A DNA stretch of 64,000 bases from Paenochrobactrum gallinarii (lineage in GTDB: Bacteria > Pseudomonadota > Alphaproteobacteria > Rhizobiales > Rhizobiaceae): NCBI RefSeq assembly GCF_014205685.1, contig NZ_JACIIU010000007.1, positions 62,001-126,000 of the forward strand. Reading direction: 5' to 3'. The position numbers and the translations under genes were made by a program. Below, in pieces: positions 18,222 through 26,398 of this stretch (position 1 is the stretch's first letter; each line of letters opens with the position of its first letter). The notes beneath the pieces were generated by a model that saw only the letters and a list, made by a program, of their open reading frames with translations, did no database searches and was not told the DNA's origin.

Positions 18222-18724
18222 GGTCTCTGCTGTCTTTCCATGAAACGTTCAGCGCTTGTGGCGAAATTTGAAGGCAACGGACACATAGCACCTGCACCTT
18301 GGGAGTCAATAAAACGATACACTCTCAAACCATAAACCCGCCTCAACTAATCGATTGAAAGGTGGATGAGTGGCCAAAACCAAGGTTTTATACGATGCGC
18401 TGCATCAATTTACCGCTGATTCCAGTGTATGAGTGCCGCCTTATTGCCGTGATTTGTTGCTTATCAGCACGGTGATTATTACAGTCAGTCAGACAAATCG
18501 CAATTGCGGGTGCGATTCGAACCGGCCCCATGCCAGTTTTTTTTCAAACTGCCTGCATATTGTGTATCTTAAACGATCGGGTGGGTGAATATCCAAAAAA
18601 TAGTCAGCCACTCCGGATTTTATGTTTGGCCGTATTGTCACAGGCATCAAGTCATTTTACTTGTTTGTGCATTGTTCTTAAAGATCTTACCGATCATTCG
18701 GAACATATACTGGAAAGGTTGATA
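18222..18724. other. Divergent spacer between tkt and DUF4164 genes
   Basis: About 500 bases without a convincing gene. Contents: the AATCGATT palindrome at 18349-18356 (candidate operator of tkt), and the perfect palindrome CGCAATTGCG at 18499-18508. GATTTGT and ACAAATC flank the stretch before it as a long-range inverted repeat. Promoters for both directions must lie here but I cannot place them with confidence. Confidence 0.5.
18349..18356. promoter_or_regulatory. AATCGATT palindrome, candidate operator of tkt
   Basis: Third copy of the octamer found upstream of pyk and fba. It lies 128 bases before the tkt start codon. Confidence 0.4.
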
Positions 18725-18997
18725 ATGGCGCCGGAAACGACCCTCACACAAGCTTTGGAGCGACTGGAAAAGGCGCTGAACGGGCTGGAACAGGCCGTCG
18801 ATCTCCGTCTTGATAAAGAAGGAGATTTTGCCGAAGCCGAGGAAGAAGTGCAGCGCATGAATGCCGACCGCAGCCGTTTGGCTCAGGAGTTGGACAATTC
18901 CGAAGCGCGCGCCGAGCGCCTTGAAACTGCTAATCGTGAAGTATCCCGCCGATTGGTGACAGCGATGGAAACCATCCGCGCAGTGCTGGATCGTTAA
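18725..18997 (+). CDS. DUF4164 family protein
   Basis: 90 residues, MAPETTLTQALERLEKALNG at the N terminus. Nearly all of it is predicted coiled coil, with regular Leu/Ala spacing and many Glu and Arg. The family is small and found next to zapA in Rhizobiales, so a role in cell division or the Z ring is plausible but not shown. The start at 18725 is chosen because the frame before it is not conserved-looking; the ribosome binding site (GAAAGG) is weak. zapA starts 11 bases after its stop codon. Confidence 0.85.
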   Translation: MAPETTLTQALERLEKALNGLEQAVDLRLDKEGDFAEAEEEVQRMNADRSRLAQELDNSEARAERLETANREVSRRLVTAMETIRAVLDR

Positions 18998-19008
18998 AGG
19001 AAAACATC

Positions 19009-19344
19009 ATGGCAACAGTGACCGTAACGATTGACGGCAAATTATACCGCATGGCCTGCGATGAAGGACAGGAACAACACCTGACCGGTCTGGCCGAACG
19101 TTTCGACCAATATGTCGGCCATCTGAAATCTTCTTTTGGCGAAATCGGCGATGTACGCCTCACCGTCATGGCAGGTATTATGGTGATGGATGAATTGAAC
19201 GAAATGCAAAAGCGCGTCAGAGCGCTGGAAGAAGTCTCCTCACAAGCCAACCGCAATGATGCAACTATCAGTCATGTTCTTAATGATATGGCTCATCGCA
19301 TCGAACAATTGGCAAACCGGATTGCGCCACGGCCAAGCTCATAA
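19009..19344 (+). CDS. zapA: Cell division protein ZapA
   Basis: 111 residues. ZapA binds FtsZ and bundles its filaments at the division site. The N-terminal globular part begins MATVTVTIDGKLYRMACDEG and contains LTGLAERFDQYV; the C-terminal part is a coiled coil from about residue 60. AAAGGA before the ATG is a good ribosome binding site. The order DUF4164-zapA-6S RNA-fau fits the zapA-ssrS-fau linkage known in many proteobacteria. Confidence 0.92.
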   Translation: MATVTVTIDGKLYRMACDEGQEQHLTGLAERFDQYVGHLKSSFGEIGDVRLTVMAGIMVMDELNEMQKRVRALEEVSSQANRNDATISHVLNDMAHRIEQLANRIAPRPSS

Positions 19345-19450
19345 GCTCTTAGAAACCACCGTCTCAGCCCCTTTCATATTATTAATAAAATTAAATATTT
19401 AGTGTTGGGGGCACTGGTAATTTTTCATCTGAAAGATTATATTCGTTTTC

Positions 19451-19612
19451 GGCGTACTGCGCTTCGCGACAGGGGTAACAGCATCCCCGGGGCCTTACTG
19501 ATCTCTTAGGGAGCTGTCCCTGTGAAGGCTCGTGGGTCTTCGCATATGGCGCCCACCTACTTTGTAGGCACCCGGGATCAAACACTTCCATCGGTCGTTG
19601 CGGTCGCCACTT
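19451..19612 (+). ncRNA. ssrS: 6S RNA
   Basis: Non-coding stretch between zapA and fau, the classic place of 6S RNA, which binds the housekeeping RNA polymerase holoenzyme and lowers transcription in stationary phase. The ends GGCGTACTGCG and TGCGGTCGCC pair as a closing stem; inside, CAGGGG.../...CCCCGG and AGGGAGCTGTCCCT form further helices, and GTGGG/CCCAC brackets the central part. A TATATT box lies about eight bases before the 5' end, and TTTATTCTTTT follows the 3' end. The exact ends are estimates. Confidence 0.75.
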
Positions 19613-19643
19613 TATTCTTTTAGCCGGTTCCATCTGTCAACGG

Positions 19644-20228
19644 ATGTATAGTGTGCCAAGCTCCCTCACTGAAAAACAAATCTTGCGCAATGCGGTTTTA
19701 GCCAAACGCGATGCGCTAACGCCGGATTTCAGGGACAAAGCTGCCCGCACAATTGCTGAAAACTATGCGGATGATCTGAACATTCAAAGCGGCCAGGTCG
19801 TTTCCGGCTTCTGGCCAATCCGGTCCGAGATCGACCCGCGCCCTGTCCTGAATATGTTCCGTGAGCGAGGCGCATTAATCTGCTTACCAGTCATTCTAAA
19901 TAAAACTCAAATTTGTTTCCGGTTCTGGCAAGAAGATCAGGCACTTGTTCCTTGCGGGTTCGGCACCATGGCACCCGATCAAACCGCACCCACCTTACGC
20001 CCTGATGTCATGCTGATGCCGCTTGCCGGTTTTGACAAAAGCGGCCACCGGCTTGGCTATGGCGCGGGCTATTATGACCGCTATATCTCAAATCTTCATA
20101 ATCAAGGTCATTTTCCTGAACTTATCGGCTTCGCCTTTAGCTGTCAGGAACTCCCATCCGTGCCCGATGAGCAACATGATGTACCTCTTGAGAAAATCGT
20201 GACCGAGAATGGCTTGCGTTTTTTCTAA
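19644..20228 (+). CDS. fau: 5-formyltetrahydrofolate cyclo-ligase
   Basis: 194 residues. It turns 5-formyltetrahydrofolate to 5,10-methenyltetrahydrofolate with ATP. Family marks: RNAVLAKRDAL near residue 15, SGFWPIRSEIDPRP near 54, and the C-terminal LGYGAGYYDRYI near 137, the best-known motif of the family. It follows the 6S RNA gene, as in many proteobacteria, and may be partly co-transcribed with it. The next gene starts 21 bases downstream. Confidence 0.95.
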   Translation: MYSVPSSLTEKQILRNAVLAKRDALTPDFRDKAARTIAENYADDLNIQSGQVVSGFWPIRSEIDPRPVLNMFRERGALICLPVILNKTQICFRFWQEDQALVPCGFGTMAPDQTAPTLRPDVMLMPLAGFDKSGHRLGYGAGYYDRYISNLHNQGHFPELIGFAFSCQELPSVPDEQHDVPLEKIVTENGLRFF

Positions 20229-20249
20229 ACACGTTATTAAAGACATCAC

Positions 20250-21074
20250 ATGAGATTGCTATTTTTGGGTGACATGGTGGGTCGGACAGGACGCACGGCT
20301 GTTTATGAAAAGCTGCCGGGCCTGGTTTCTGACCTGAAACTGGATTTCGTTATCGTCAACGGCGAGAATGCTGCTGGCGGTTTTGGTATAACGGAAGAAA
20401 TCTTCAATGATACGATCCGCGCAGGCGCAGACGTAGTTACCACTGGTAACCACGTTTGGGATCAGCGCGAAGCATTGGAGTTTTCGCGCCGCGAACAACA
20501 GTTCCTGCGTCCAGCCAATTTTCCTAAGGGCACAGCCGGTCACGGCTCCGGTGTCTATATGGCTAAAAACGGTGCACGCGTACTCGTCTCCAATATTATG
20601 GGACGTGTTTTCATGCATCCCGATCTGGACGATCCGTTTTTAGCCGCAGAAAAAATTCTCGAAGCTTGTCCGCTTGGCGAACAGGCAGATGTGGTTTTCT
20701 TTGATTTTCACGCCGAGGCCACCAGCGAAAAACAATGTTTCGGCCATTTTGTGGATGGTCGCGCCAGTGCGGTTGTCGGCACCCACACCCATGTGCCAAC
20801 CGCTGATTATCAAATCCTGCGTAACGGCACTGCCTATATGTCCGATGCTGGCATGTGCGGCGATTATGATTCATCCCTTGGTATGGATAAGGAAGAACCG
20901 CTCAACCGTTTCTTATCCAAAGTGCCAAAGGGTCGCTTTGAAGTGGCTTCGGGGCCCGCCACTATTTGCGGTGTCGGCATTGAAATTTCCGACCGCACTG
21001 GTTTGGCCGAAAAAATAGAGCCATTGCGCATCGGCGCGCATTTACAGCAAACAATCCCATCTTTTTGGGCTTAA
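20250..21074 (+). CDS. YmdB family metallophosphoesterase (TIGR00282)
   Basis: 274 residues. The family has two metals and cleaves phosphodiesters such as 2',3'-cyclic nucleotides. Metal ligands are seen in LFLGDMVGRTGR at residue 4, VNGENAAGG near 35, TTGNHVWDQRE near 63, DFHAEATSEK near 150 and GTHTHVPTAD near 175. The gene follows fau directly and probably shares its transcript. A hairpin with a T-run is found 50 bases after the stop codon. The in vivo substrate in this organism is unknown. Confidence 0.93.
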   Translation: MRLLFLGDMVGRTGRTAVYEKLPGLVSDLKLDFVIVNGENAAGGFGITEEIFNDTIRAGADVVTTGNHVWDQREALEFSRREQQFLRPANFPKGTAGHGSGVYMAKNGARVLVSNIMGRVFMHPDLDDPFLAAEKILEACPLGEQADVVFFDFHAEATSEKQCFGHFVDGRASAVVGTHTHVPTADYQILRNGTAYMSDAGMCGDYDSSLGMDKEEPLNRFLSKVPKGRFEVASGPATICGVGIEISDRTGLAEKIEPLRIGAHLQQTIPSFWA

Positions 21075-21124
21075 AACCGCTTGTAATTTTAAAAAAGCAT
21101 CCCTACTTTTTGCATTAGGGGTTA

Positions 21125-21158
21125 CTGTCTGGTGTTATCAACATATCAGGCAGTTTTT
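21125..21158 (+). terminator. Hairpin with T-run between the ymdB-like gene and terC
   Basis: CTGTCTGGT pairs with ATCAGGCAG (two G-U pairs) across an 11-base loop and is followed by TTTTT. A smaller hairpin ATCCCTA/TAGGGGT lies just before. It ends the fau-ymdB transcript or works as an attenuator for terC. Confidence 0.6.
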
Positions 21159-21254
21159 CTGCATCTGAAATTTATTATTCTTTTCCGACGCAGTTCATGA
21201 CGGAAGTTATTCTTTTCCGTTAAAATTGCTCTGGAAACCAGAGAGAAAACATTA

Positions 21255-22007
21255 ATGGACTTTATCGCGGAACATTTTTCCTTCTTGTCCAGCCCGACAG
21301 GCTTGGCAGCACTGGTCACCCTGGTGGTGATGGAGGTTGTACTTGGTATCGACAACCTTATTTTCATCTCCATTCTCACCAATAAATTGCCGCAAGAGCT
21401 GCAATCAAAAGCGCGCCGTATTGGTATTGCTGCTGCGCTGATTTTACGCCTGCTCTTGTTGTTCACCATTTCCATTATTGTTCAGATGACCGAGCCGGTC
21501 TTTGAAATTTTCGGCAACGGATTCTCATGGCGTGATATTATTCTGGTGGTGGGCGGTCTCTTCCTTGTGTGGAAAGCAACCAAAGAAATTCACCATACTG
21601 TCGACCCTGAAGCACAAAAAGACGCATCCGTTTCCGGTGCTGTCACCATGACAATGGGTGCCGCCATTGTGCAAATCCTGTTGCTTGATCTGGTATTCTC
21701 GGTAGACTCGATCATCACCGCAGTCGGCATGACCGATGAAATCGCCATTATGGTGATTGCAGTTCTGGCCGCTGTCACAGTGATGATGCTGGCCGCTGAT
21801 CCGCTGTCAAAGTTTATTGCTGCCAATCCGACAATCGTCATGCTGGCGCTGGGCTTCTTGCTGATGATCGGCATGACCTTGATTGCTGACGGTTTCGGCT
21901 ATCACGTACCGAAAGGCTATATCTATGCCGCAATGGGCTTCTCCGCTTTGGTGGAAATGCTCAATATGCTGGCGCGCAACAGACGTAAACAGTCAGGCGG
22001 GCATTAA
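21255..22007 (+). CDS. TerC family integral membrane protein
   Basis: 250 residues with about seven membrane segments. The family mark [20 protein letters not shown] is near residue 25, and [20 protein letters not shown] near 137 is the second conserved acidic pair in the membrane. TerC/Alx-like proteins are linked to metal (often manganese) export and to loading metal onto exoenzymes, or to tellurite resistance; which applies here is open. The leader carries two 13-base direct repeats and a hairpin. A bidirectional terminator follows. Confidence 0.9.
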   Translation: MDFIAEHFSFLSSPTGLAALVTLVVMEVVLGIDNLIFISILTNKLPQELQSKARRIGIAAALILRLLLLFTISIIVQMTEPVFEIFGNGFSWRDIILVVGGLFLVWKATKEIHHTVDPEAQKDASVSGAVTMTMGAAIVQILLLDLVFSVDSIITAVGMTDEIAIMVIAVLAAVTVMMLAADPLSKFIAANPTIVMLALGFLLMIGMTLIADGFGYHVPKGYIYAAMGFSALVEMLNMLARNRRKQSGGH

Positions 22008-22015
22008 CATTCAAT

Positions 22016-22047
22016 AAAAAAGGCCGCTCTGACGAGCGGCCTTTTTT
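22016..22047 (+). terminator. Bidirectional terminator, terC / ABC-F gene
   Basis: AAAAAAGGCCGCTC pairs with GAGCGGCCTTTTTT across four bases. It lies between the converging terC and ABC-F genes. Confidence 0.9.
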
Positions 22048-22090
22048 AATATCAGGATTTCCAGGCTTCCAAGATTTCCAGGCTTCAGTG

Positions 22091-23911
22091 TCAGCCTTCA
22101 ATCTCTTCGCGCAGCATTTCCAGCTCCAGCCATTCTTCTTCAAAAGCATCGCTTTCACTGCGCTTTTTCTCCAGTTCGGCGGCTACCTTGGCAAAAAGAT
22201 CTGGGTTTTTCGCATAAAGCTGCGGGTCAGCCATTTTGGCTTCCAGCACATCGATCTCTTTGGACAAAGCGTCAATCTTGCCCGGCAATGTTTCGAGCGC
22301 AAATTTTTGCTTGTAAGAAAGCTTGCGCTTTTCATCACGCTTTGGCGCCTGAGCCGCTGTGCCATCATTGCCAGCCGCAGCGCTGGCAGCCTTTGCCACC
22401 TGACGTTTGGCAATCGCCTGCTCTTTACGCTGCGCCATCATATCGGCATAGCCACCGGCATATTCCAGCCAACGCCCGTCACCTTCCGGCGCAATCACCG
22501 ATGAAACGGTGCGATCGAGAAAATCACGATCATGGCTGACCAGAATAACTGTGCCATTGAAGGCTGAAACCAGCTCCTGCAACAGATCAAGCGTTTCCAT
22601 ATCCAGATCGTTGGTCGGTTCATCGAGGATGAGCAGATTGGCCGGACGGGAGAGAACCCGCGCCAGCATCAAGCGCGCGCGCTCACCGCCGGAAAGCTCA
22701 CGGATCGGCGTGCGTGCCTGTTCAGGCTGGAACAGAAAGTCTTTCATATATGAGACCACATGGCGCTGCTCACCATTGACGATCAGGCTTTCACCACGAC
22801 CATCAGTCAGGTAATGCGCCAGCGTATCATCCAGATTAAGGCTTTCACGCTTCTGATCAAGCTCAGCCATCTCCAGATTAACGCCCAGGCGCAATGTGCC
22901 TGAATCCGGCGCCAATTGTCCTGTCAGCATCGAAAGCAATGTTGTTTTACCGGCACCATTTGGCCCAACCAAACCAATGCGATCACCGCGTTGCACACGG
23001 ATGGAGAAATCTTTCACCAGCACGCGTTCGCCATAGGCTTTGTTCAAGCCTTTGGCTTCAATCACCAGCTTGCCGGATTCTTTACTGTCACTTGCTGCCA
23101 GCACGGCTGTGCCTTGCGCTTTGCGATGATTGCGAAACTCAGCACGCATCGAATGCAACTCACCAAGTCGGCGCATATTACGCTTACGACGCGCGGTCAC
23201 ACCATAGCGCAGCCAATGCTCTTCACGCACAATCTGACGGCCAAGCTTGTGCAGGTCGCGCTCTTCTTCTTCCAGCACCTTATCGCGCCATTCTTCAAAA
23301 TGGGCAAAACCTTGCTCGATGCGGCGGGTCACACCACGATCCAGCCAAATGGTTGAGCGGCTGACATTCTCCAAAAAACGACGGTCATGGGAGATCAGCA
23401 CAATCGCCGAGCGGATCTGGCGCAGCTCATCTTCCAGCCATTCAATCGTATTGAGATCAAGATGGTTGGTAGGCTCGTCTAAAAGCAAGACATCAGGCTG
23501 CGGGGCAATCACCCGTGCCAATGCTGCACGGCGCGCTTCACCACCCGATAATTGCTGCGGTGTTTCTTCGCCCGTCAGCCCCAGATGCTCAAGCAGATAG
23601 GTGACACGATGCGGATCATCAATCGGCCCCAAGCCAGCTTCCACATAGGCGCGCACATTTGCAAAGCCATCCATATCAGGCGACTGCGCCAGATAGCGCA
23701 CGGTTGCGCCGGGATGTTTAAAAACTTCGCCATTGGTTGGCTCAACCATACCGGCTGCGATTTTCAAAAGCGTGGATTTACCCGAACCATTACGACCGAC
23801 CAGCGCAATGCGCTCACCTTCACTGACCGACAAGCCAGCATCTTCAAGCAGCGGTGTACCGCCAAATGTCAGTTTAATCTGGTCGAGGCGAAGAAGTGGT
23901 GGTGGTGCCAT
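22091..23911 (-). CDS. ABC-F family ATP-binding protein (Uup-like)
   Basis: 606 residues with two ATPase domains and no membrane part. Domain 1 has Walker A GRNGSGKS near residue 39 and the signature LSGGEARRA near 119; domain 2 has GPNGAGKT near 320 and LSGGERARL near 427. DEPTNHLDL and DEPTNDLDM are the Walker B sites. A charged linker lies between the domains, and a coiled-coil tail (from about 540) follows a basic, alanine-rich stretch. The arrangement and tail match Uup, a ribosome-associated or DNA-binding ABC-F protein. Translation factor or nucleic acid remodelling is the likely job. Confidence 0.92.
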   Translation of the reverse strand: MAPPPLLRLDQIKLTFGGTPLLEDAGLSVSEGERIALVGRNGSGKSTLLKIAAGMVEPTNGEVFKHPGATVRYLAQSPDMDGFANVRAYVEAGLGPIDDPHRVTYLLEHLGLTGEETPQQLSGGEARRAALARVIAPQPDVLLLDEPTNHLDLNTIEWLEDELRQIRSAIVLISHDRRFLENVSRSTIWLDRGVTRRIEQGFAHFEEWRDKVLEEEERDLHKLGRQIVREEHWLRYGVTARRKRNMRRLGELHSMRAEFRNHRKAQGTAVLAASDSKESGKLVIEAKGLNKAYGERVLVKDFSIRVQRGDRIGLVGPNGAGKTTLLSMLTGQLAPDSGTLRLGVNLEMAELDQKRESLNLDDTLAHYLTDGRGESLIVNGEQRHVVSYMKDFLFQPEQARTPIRELSGGERARLMLARVLSRPANLLILDEPTNDLDMETLDLLQELVSAFNGTVILVSHDRDFLDRTVSSVIAPEGDGRWLEYAGGYADMMAQRKEQAIAKRQVAKAASAAAGNDGTAAQAPKRDEKRKLSYKQKFALETLPGKIDALSKEIDVLEAKMADPQLYAKNPDLFAKVAAELEKKRSESDAFEEEWLELEMLREEIEG

Positions 23912-24022
23912 GGATAATGATTACTTCTTTTCAGGTGATTTTTTCAAAATCAAAGGTCAATTTGCACTGCTTGTCGTCGAGAAAGAGCTTTCTGTCAAAT
24001 GACGTCTTTTCAGCGCACAAAA

Positions 24023-24049
24023 AAACAGGCCGGAAAATCCGACCTGTTT
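24023..24049 (-). terminator. Intrinsic terminator of the glycine-zipper lipoprotein gene
   Basis: AAACAGG-CGGA pairs with TCCG-CCTGTTT; on the minus strand a T-run follows. It lies 50 bases after the stop codon. Confidence 0.8.
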
Positions 24050-24101
24050 CTAATCTTTTCAAGCTTGGCTTGCAAATAAATGAACCGCTTTGGTTCTGTT
24101 A

Positions 24102-24386
24102 TTATTGGCAAGGTGCTTCGTAAACGCGGCCATATGGATCGCGGTATTTGCAATATTGTACGCCATTGCGGGTTGTGGATGCACCCAGCAATGTACCTGC
24201 AACCGCACCAATAGCAGCACCGGTAAGCGCGCCACGGCCATTGCCGCCAATTGCACCACCAGCCAATGCACCAAGAGCTGCACCGCCAACACCATAGCCA
24301 GCTGTACGCTGCTCATTGGTTGTGCAAGCAGCGGTTGAGAATGCGAGCAATCCTGCGACTGCAATCATAGTAAGACGTGATTTCAT
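24102..24386 (-). CDS. Glycine-zipper outer membrane lipoprotein
   Basis: 94 residues. The signal peptide ends in a lipobox (FSTAAC), so the protein should be lipid-anchored at Cys21. The middle is a glycine zipper (GYGVGGAALGALAGGAIGG and a second run) that can form a two-helix membrane hairpin; the C terminus has two cysteines and RDPYGRVYEAPC. Similar proteins occur in many Rhizobiales; the function is unknown, perhaps envelope stability. GGGAG before the ATG is a good ribosome binding site. Confidence 0.85.
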   Translation of the reverse strand: MKSRLTMIAVAGLLAFSTAACTTNEQRTAGYGVGGAALGALAGGAIGGNGRGALTGAAIGAVAGTLLGASTTRNGVQYCKYRDPYGRVYEAPCQ

Positions 24387-24504
24387 GGAAGAAATCTCCC
24401 TTTATACGTTGAAAACCACCGACCTTGCGTCCCCAATTCGGCGCTTGCAGGTAGTCCTGCTATTATTAGCTTACATTATATTAACCGTTGTTCGTCAAGT
24501 CTTT

Positions 24505-25146
24505 TCATGACGGTTTTGCGATAAGTATTGCATGGCCTAAACGCAGAGAAACATAAAGCGTTCCACGAACAACATTAGAAACTGTCAAAGATGAGCCTAA
24601 AGGCAGCGTTATTTTATCCAATGGCCACTCTGCTTGCTCAATTGTCAGCCCTTCAAGCTGTGAAAAGCTTAAAATACTGAAAACAGAAGCTTCTGGCAGA
24701 TTATAATGGAATTCACCCGGCACCAGCGGATATGCTTCTTCAAAACCACTGGATAGTAAAATCTGTCGCCCGAGGATCGCGTGTCTGGTTGCCATGGTCA
24801 GGTGTAAAAGTGTGTGATCGGTACGCTCTCCACCAAAAGCACCACATAGAATCACCCGTTTTGCGCCTAGTTGATAGGCTTTATTGAGCGCCAATTCGCC
24901 ATCGGTCATATCTTTAGCAACTGGAAACGTCTCGCGCGGCACTGCTGTGAATTTTTCCAGCAGATCAGGATCGGTTGAATCAAAGTCACCCAGCCATAAT
25001 TCCGGCACGACACCTAAACTCAGCGCATGGCGCATCCCGCCGTCTGCGGCTAAAAAACGTGCGCCCTTGACTTGGGCGCGCAAGCGATCCGTGACGGTTA
25101 AGTCACCACCGAGAAGAATGACAAATGTGCTCATAAAACTGCTCAT
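24505..25146 (-). CDS. thiN: Thiamine pyrophosphokinase
   Basis: 213 residues. It makes thiamine pyrophosphate from thiamine and ATP. Motifs: FLAADGGMRHAL near residue 31, WLGDFDSTDPDLL near 51, DMTDGELALNKA near 79 and GAFGGERTDHTL near 101, all typical of the family. The start may also be the second ATG at 25134; neither has a clear Shine-Dalgarno. It is divergent from the thiamine transporter genes behind the TPP riboswitch, so uptake and activation of thiamine sit together. Confidence 0.93.
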   Translation of the reverse strand: MSSFMSTFVILLGGDLTVTDRLRAQVKGARFLAADGGMRHALSLGVVPELWLGDFDSTDPDLLEKFTAVPRETFPVAKDMTDGELALNKAYQLGAKRVILCGAFGGERTDHTLLHLTMATRHAILGRQILLSSGFEEAYPLVPGEFHYNLPEASVFSILSFSQLEGLTIEQAEWPLDKITLPLGSSLTVSNVVRGTLYVSLRLGHAILIAKPS

Positions 25147-25224
25147 AACATGCGTGCCCCGCCCCGAAAAGCTCCTTTAAGGATGGCTTGCGATAAGCCT
25201 CGGAAATGCTTAATATAAAGCTGC

Positions 25225-25320
25225 TCTAACGGGGTGCCTGATGTTTTCATCAGGCTGAGAGGCCGCAACTCCGGCCAACCCGCCGAACCTGATCCGGTTT
25301 GTACCGGCGGAGGGATTAGA
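25225..25320 (+). promoter_or_regulatory. TPP riboswitch (THI element)
   Basis: The conserved cores CTGAGAGGC and GAACCTGATCCGG...TACCGGCGGAGGGA are present in order. TCTAA at the 5' end pairs with TTAGA at the 3' end as P1. It is in front of thiBPQ and should reduce their expression when thiamine pyrophosphate is plentiful. Confidence 0.95.
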
Positions 25321-25377
25321 TGCTGTCCATATCCGACGCATAATCCTTTTGAACCTGATAACTTAAGGAGACGCATT

Positions 25378-26382
25378 ATGCGGCTATTATCTTTACTCGC
25401 CTCGTCCGCAGTCATCATGCTGAGCATGGCTCATGTAGCTCAGGCAAAAGATACGCTTACCATTTACACTTATGACAGCTTCACCGCCAAATGGGGGCCG
25501 GGACCTGTTGTTAAAGAAAACTTTGAAGCGGTCTGTGATTGCGAGGTTAAATTCGTAGCAGCTGCTGATGGTGTGGCACTGCTTAACCGTATGAAGCTGG
25601 AAGGCGCTAAAACCGAAGCTGACATCGTGCTCGGCCTCGACAATAACCTCATTGCTGATGCCCATAAATCCGGCCTCTTTGCCCCAAGTGGCGTCGATCT
25701 TGGCCAAGTCGAAGTACCGGGCGGTTTTAAGGATGATGTTTTCGTCCCCTATGATTACAGCTATTTTGCTGTTGTCTATGACAGTGAGAAAATGAAAAAT
25801 CCGCCTCAAAGCCTGAAAGAGCTGATTGAAGGCGATGCGTCACAAAAAATCGTACTGCAAGACCCGCGTACTTCCACACCTGGCCTTGGCATGTTGCTCT
25901 GGATGAAGGCGGTTTACGGTGATCAAGCAGCCGATAAATGGGAACAGCTGCAAAAACGCATTCTCACCGTCACACCCGGCTGGTCTGAAGCTTATGGCTT
26001 GTTCACCAAAGGCGAAGCACCGATGGTGCTTTCTTACACAACCTCGCCCGCCTATCATGTGATTGCCGACAAGACCAACCGCTATCAGGCACTTGCTTTT
26101 GAAGAAGGCCATTATTTGCAGGTGGAAGTGGCGGGCATGACCAAAACAGGTGAGAAAAACCCGCTCGCCAAACAGTTTTTAGCTTTCATGCTGGAGCCTG
26201 GCTTTCAGGATGCCATTCCGGAAACCAACTGGATGTTCCCTGTAGCCAAAACATCCAAGCCGCTTGATCCGGCCTTTGATGCTTTGGTAAAACCTGCAAA
26301 AACCTTGCAAATCTCATCCGAAGATGTCGCCGCCAATCGTAAAGAGTGGATCGACGAATGGCTGAGTGCTTCCAGCAAGTAA
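25378..26382 (+). CDS. thiB: Thiamine ABC transporter, periplasmic binding protein
   Basis: 334 residues. It binds thiamine and its phosphates in the periplasm and passes them to ThiPQ. A signal peptide ends at VAQA near residue 22; the mature protein begins [20 protein letters not shown], typical of ThiB, and [14 protein letters not shown] follows near 125. The ATG at 25378 has a strong TAAGGAG; the reading frame upstream runs through the riboswitch and is not coding. First gene of thiBPQ under TPP control. Confidence 0.95.
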   Translation: MRLLSLLASSAVIMLSMAHVAQAKDTLTIYTYDSFTAKWGPGPVVKENFEAVCDCEVKFVAAADGVALLNRMKLEGAKTEADIVLGLDNNLIADAHKSGLFAPSGVDLGQVEVPGGFKDDVFVPYDYSYFAVVYDSEKMKNPPQSLKELIEGDASQKIVLQDPRTSTPGLGMLLWMKAVYGDQAADKWEQLQKRILTVTPGWSEAYGLFTKGEAPMVLSYTTSPAYHVIADKTNRYQALAFEEGHYLQVEVAGMTKTGEKNPLAKQFLAFMLEPGFQDAIPETNWMFPVAKTSKPLDPAFDALVKPAKTLQISSEDVAANRKEWIDEWLSASSK

Positions 26383-26398
26383 AAGCGGAAATTTTTAA

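Noticed and set aside
18506..18530. tRNA-like T-arm (GGTTCGAATCGCACCC on the minus strand)
   Set aside because: The bases around TTCGAATC do not pair as a T-stem, and no anticodon or acceptor arm is found.
21085..21254. Manganese (yybP-ykoY) riboswitch before terC
   Set aside because: The conserved core of that riboswitch is not found; the hairpin is better read as a terminator.
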